From: Nodosilinea sp. PGN35
Lineage (GTDB): Bacteria; Cyanobacteriota; Cyanobacteriia; Phormidesmidales; Phormidesmidaceae
Direction of reading: 5' to 3'
DNA length: 64,000 bases
NCBI RefSeq assembly: GCF_029109325.1
Contig: NZ_JAQKQJ010000012.1
Span: 1-64,000, forward strand
Both the position numbers and the translations under genes were made by a program. The notes under the pieces were generated by a model. The model worked only from the letters and a program-made list of their open reading frames with translations, was not told where the DNA came from and made no database searches. Shown piece by piece: positions 61,701-64,000 of the stretch (positions are counted from its first letter, which is position 1; the number at the start of each line of letters is the position of its first letter).

Positions 61701-62618
61701 TTGAAATACGCCGTCAAACGCGTCGGTGCGGTAGCCCTGGGGCATGATCGCCCGCAGGGTTTTGATTTCTGCCAGGGTGAAGTCGGAGGCGAAAAATTCG
61801 TTTTCGTAGGTGACGCCATCGATCACGCCCGTGCGCTTGCGGTCGGCAAACTCTGGCCGGCTGGCAACATCGGTGGTGCCTGCCAAAATTGGCTCGTGGC
61901 GAGCGATCAGCACGCCGTCTTTGGTGGCCACCAGGTCGGGCTCAATAAAGTCGGCCCCGCGGGCGATCGCCAGACTGTAGGCTTCAAGGGTGTGCTCAGG
62001 CAGCTCACCGCTGGCCCCCCGGTGGCCGATTACCAGCGGGGCTTGACTGTCGAGCGTGTTGAGGCTCCTGAGGTTGGGGGTTGCGATCGGTGCTTCTAGC
62101 AGCCTGCCGCTGGCATCAAAGTGCAGAATGTAGGGGCCAAATTCGTCGCCCACCCAAATGTCGCCCTTGCCGTCGATAACAAACGATTCCACATCGAAGT
62201 CAGCGCCGGTCAGCAGGCGCTCGGTGGTGTCTTGGTTAACAATGGCAAAGGGAATCAGGCCGTTGGGGTCGCTGAGCTGCACAAAGCCCTGAACTGCAAC
62301 GCTGGCGTCGCCGCCCTCAGCACCGACAAAGCTGGGGTCAACCTGATACAGCCGCAGCAGATAGTCGGCGCTGTTGGTCTTGGCCCCAAAGCCGTTGTCA
62401 GAGAGAAACCAGAAGGTTGCGCCGTCGCCACCGGGGACAAACTGAACCCCGCTAAACCCCTGGATCGGTTGACCATCGAAGGGGCCAGTGCGACCATTGC
62501 CTGTGACTGGTTGGCCGGTGCCGTCGTTGCCGCCTGCGGCAGGGCCTGCGGCAAAGGTATCGGCGGGCAGTGAGGCAAAGCCGGTTAGCTTTACCCCCTG
62601 AGTTGTATCAAAAACCAT
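58749..62618 (-). CDS. Large exoprotein: phytase-type esterase propeller with two GDPD domains
   Basis: A 1289-residue secreted-type protein. Residues about 1-190 are the first part of an esterase-like phytase propeller ([26 protein letters not shown] blades, [10 protein letters not shown]). Two glycerophosphodiester phosphodiesterase barrels follow (about 195-545 and 572-938), each with IGHRGASGE(L/R)PEHTLEAY and EPDLV(A/V)[12 protein letters not shown] catalytic residues. The propeller then resumes (about 945-1230, [30 protein letters not shown]), and the end ([16 protein letters not shown]) resembles DUF4114. [19 protein letters not shown] loops should bind calcium. There is no signal peptide, so type I secretion is likely. 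It should release phosphate from organic esters. ATG 62618 has GAGGAGA upstream. Confidence 0.88.
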   Translation of the reverse strand: MVFDTTQGVKLTGFASLPADTFAAGPAAGGNDGTGQPVTGNGRTGPFDGQPIQGFSGVQFVPGGDGATFWFLSDNGFGAKTNSADYLLRLYQVDPSFVGAEGGDASVAVQGFVQLSDPNGLIPFAIVNQDTTERLLTGADFDVESFVIDGKGDIWVGDEFGPYILHFDASGRLLEAPIATPNLRSLNTLDSQAPLVIGHRGASGELPEHTLEAYSLAIARGADFIEPDLVATKDGVLIARHEPILAGTTDVASRPEFADRKRTGVIDGVTYENEFFASDFTLAEIKTLRAIMPQGYRTDAFDGVFQIPTFEEVIALIQQVEADTGKKIGIYPETKHPTYHDDLGLSLEEPLLATLAATGFTDPSRVFIQSFEVANLKELNTKTNLPLVQLLDAYDVALDGSLIYQDVNARPYDFAVAGDSRTYGDLQTAAGLAEIATYADGIGPWKRMIVSVAGVDADGDGNADDINGDGVVNDADKTTTAPSTLIPDAHAAGLFVHAYTFRSEGRFLAADYQGNPAKEYEQFIELGVDGYFTDFPGTGDLVRDQITSDTVRSPQNPEVLATTEFDTLTGAAPIVIGHRGASGERPEHTLEAYKLAIAQGADFIEPDLVVTKDGVLIARHEPLLAVVALNPDGTIQRDASGNPVINSTDTSTDVYLRPEFADRLTVKNLDGRPVGGWYAEDFTLAEVKQLNAIERIPAIRGTEFNSDGLKVPTLAEVIDLVQEVEAETGRKIGIYPETKHPTFFEQQGFNTSQILVDTLVAEGFTDPSRVYIQSFEVSNLKSLNDTLMPAAGIDIPLVQLFGGSGQPYDFVVAGDPRTYTDLSTPTGLAEIAGYAAGIGPNKQRIVPLSTVDADGNGQPDDLNGDGVISDGDRVTGTPTTLIQDAHAAGLLVHLYTLRNESFFLPDSYAGDPLNEYKQFIELGVDGFFTDFPGTGFTARSTFIAEPAVANLGTSRGFEGMAFSPDRATLYPMLEGTVVGDPAGSLRIYEFDVASAAFEGLVGLYQMESVTHAIGDFTPINASEFLVIERDNNQGQAAEFKKIFKVDFSQIDVQGFVSKTEVVDLLHISDPADLNGDGLTTFAFPFVTIENLLVLDANTLLVANDNNYPFSIGRGSDIDNNEIIQLQLETPLALDPRLGVAGLAGSAVGELVDLTGFDGDVAVNATLTREAAYDNILKFYETDARGAVDGLLPGEAGYEAAVAASLLETDGFTLDNLSVVNQSIVLAGGTYYAPALLVQGDPENLVTIDDAALGQSRIERRGNVWGFEDLTDFDFNDLVVTINSAEPVAA

Positions 62619-63094
62619 CGCGCAAGGCTCTCCTCAAGTACTCGTTTTAATCTGTTTAAGGAGGCGTCAAAAACCTCTGCCAAGCTTTTTGCCCAGCAAA
62701 TTATTTTCTACCCCAATTGCCAGAAAAGATGCTCTCACAAAAGCTTGAGGGCAAGATTAAATATGGGCGACTTTATGGTTAACTTTGTTTCCCCTGTGCA
62801 TTAAGAGGTTGTTTACCTCAAATCTGACCTGAGAAAACCCCATGCAAAACAAAAAACAATTGGGACATTGTTCTGCGATCGCTCTACAAGACATCGGTTT
62901 CAATAGATAGAAAAATTGGGCCAGAAGAGGCGATCGCATTCCTCCCCGTACGCCGTTAAATTCAACCTGAAAATCGGCAGGTTTCCGCGGGTTTGCCCTG
63001 GGAGAATCTCGGTAGCCCCGGGGGTTCGCAGCTCGGTCGATCTGCACCGTCACGCCAGCATTCTGAAAGCAGCGAGACGGCAAAGTCAGCGGTT
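62619..63094. other. Intergenic stretch upstream of the exoprotein gene
   Basis: About 476 bases. The part from 62640 to 62830 is AT-rich and should hold the promoter. GGTTAACTTTG (62777-62787) and TTAAGAGGTTG (62801-62811) are loosely like pieces of cyanobacterial Pho boxes, but no full pair of 8-base repeats with a 3-base gap is seen. Nothing else is recognised; the part near 63000-63090 is GC-rich and has no clear gene. Confidence 0.4.
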
Positions 63095-64000
63095 TCAGGT
63101 GCCGGACTCGGGGGCGTCGGATCGACTGCTGGGGCTGATATAGTAGCGGTTGCGCCCGGCTAGCTTTGCCTGATACAGCGCGGCGTCGGCGGCGGACAGA
63201 AGTTCAGCAGGTAGGCTCTGGGCCTCGGGTGTGCAGCAGGCAATGCCAAAGCTAAAGGTGATGTGATCGGCAACCAAGGAAAACTCGTGGGGCAACCGGG
63301 CCTGGGCGAGGTCGTGCTGCATGCGCTCGACGACTACCATCACCCCGGCGATCGCGGTCTGGGGCAGCAGCACCACAAACTCTTCACCCCCGTAGCGAGC
63401 CAGCAAGTCCCCAGGGCGTTGGACATTGGCCCTCAAAATCTGCGCCACCTGCTGTAGACACAGATCCCCAGCCGGGTGGCCGTAGTGGTCGTTGTAGGGT
63501 TTAAAGTAATCGACATCGCCCATGATCAGCGCCAGACCGGTGCCCTCCCGCTGCGCCCGCGCCCACTCCTGGGCCAGCACCTGGTCAAAATGGCGACGGT
63601 TGGCCACCTGGGTCAGGGCGTCGGTGGTGGCCATGCGGTTGAGGTCTTCATTGACCTGCTGAAGCTGCTGGGTCAGTCCCTGGAGTCTAATCTCCACCTG
63701 CATCTGGGCATCGATATCTTGAAACGCCCCGTAGAGGCGCACGCAGGTGCCCTCCACAAACTCTGCCTTACCCAGGGAGCGCACCCAGCGCAGATTGCCC
63801 TTGGCCGTAACGATTTGCAGCTTTTCATCCCAGGGTTGCCCGTTTTGGCGCGCTTGCTCCAGGGCGGTGAGAATGCGCTGGCGGTCAACCCCTTCGGGGT
63901 AAAAGTTGAGGGCGGTTTCTAAGGTAGGCTCAAAGTCCGCCTCAGCCTCATGGATCTCCCGCGTGGTCGGCGTCCAGTGAACCACGCCCTGGCGCAGATC
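63095..64000 (-). CDS. PAS-GGDEF diguanylate cyclase, N-terminus beyond the window
   Basis: A C-terminal fragment of at least 302 residues; the frame stays open through the right edge. The first 100 visible residues are a PAS_3 domain (REIHEAEADFEPTLETALNF, IVTAKGNLRWVRSLGKAEFV). A short coiled coil leads to the GGDEF domain from about residue 125. Its active site is RYGGEEFVVLLP, with the inhibitory RPGD I-site five residues earlier, so product feedback is expected. It should make cyclic di-GMP from GTP. The missing N-terminus probably holds further sensory or membrane parts. Confidence 0.93.
   Translation of the reverse strand, partial: DLRQGVVHWTPTTREIHEAEADFEPTLETALNFYPEGVDRQRILTALEQARQNGQPWDEKLQIVTAKGNLRWVRSLGKAEFVEGTCVRLYGAFQDIDAQMQVEIRLQGLTQQLQQVNEDLNRMATTDALTQVANRRHFDQVLAQEWARAQREGTGLALIMGDVDYFKPYNDHYGHPAGDLCLQQVAQILRANVQRPGDLLARYGGEEFVVLLPQTAIAGVMVVVERMQHDLAQARLPHEFSLVADHITFSFGIACCTPEAQSLPAELLSAADAALYQAKLAGRNRYYISPSSRSDAPESGT

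Noticed and set aside
62770..62815. Pho box upstream of the phytase/GDPD gene
   Set aside because: Only loose TTAACC/CTTAAT-like pieces are seen, not the tandem 8-base repeats with fixed spacing.
1..64000. Insertion sequences, prophage or genomic island
   Set aside because: No transposase, integrase, phage protein or att-like direct repeat around the tRNA was recognised; gene content is ordinary cyanobacterial.

Overview
The window comes from a cyanobacterium. It carries psbZ (photosystem II), nblA (phycobilisome degradation), a GuaB3-type IMP dehydrogenase, a cyanobacterial-type glycogen synthase, DUF1825 and DUF6825-type proteins, a lumenal pentapeptide protein and many copies of the HIP1 octamer GCGATCGC (for example 3170-3177). 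The DNA is GC-rich and genes are packed on both strands. Together with simple-sequence and palindromic repeats, this suggests a filamentous Leptolyngbya/Nodosilinea/Phormidium-like lineage, but that placement is inference. I see no transposase, integrase, phage gene or CRISPR array, so this looks like ordinary chromosome.

Layout. 1-9.8 kb: an unassigned left edge with a terminator, a small conserved protein, a TIR-SUMF1 protein, a DUF4383 membrane protein, an Lhr-type helicase, an FMN reductase, a membrane GTPase and guaB3. 10-12.5 kb: a TrkA-type K+ regulator with anmK, then a conserved protein. 12.9-24.3 kb: a signalling-rich block with a Ser/Thr kinase, a tandem Usp protein, nblA, a PP2C phosphatase, a UbiB-family kinase, a degenerate kinase with a proline-rich tail, and a DHH-CBS-nucleotidyltransferase fusion. 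24.5-35.4 kb: psbZ-ribH, tRNA-Gly(GCC), a CHASE4-type adenylate cyclase, a GT2 glycosyltransferase, a HAD phosphatase, a cell-wall amidase, a lipoprotein, two response regulators and a Xaa-Pro peptidase. 36-38.3 kb: a cobalamin riboswitch followed by a 34-codon leader frame, an unknown protein and a DUF1636 protein; then an AllA-like protein and an unlisted 58-residue gene. 39-50.2 kb: glgA, a TPR protein, an ABC exporter, a DUF815 ATPase, DUF1825, a YbaB/LMW-PTP/DUF1400 group and a zinc-protease/rimK pair. 50.4-64 kb: an HtrA protease, cobB, DUF1622, a J-like/HEFGH membrane protein, a Uma2 nuclease, cysS, a pentapeptide protein, a 1289-residue phytase/GDPD exoprotein and a PAS-GGDEF protein cut by the right edge.

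Themes. Short mobile-looking repeats have entered places where they are tolerated: a linker inside the Lhr helicase, a linker inside CobB, the variable arm of the cobalamin riboswitch, and the 3' end of a small gene. One 31-bp palindromic repeat occurs both inside the helicase gene and just upstream of cobB with 29/31 identity. The B12 riboswitch unit, with an apparent expression platform controlling a previously unannotated leader frame and an uncharacterised protein, is the best candidate here for a little-described system. The TIR-SUMF1 protein, the propeller-with-GDPD-inserts exoprotein and the J-like/HEFGH protein are the most unusual proteins.
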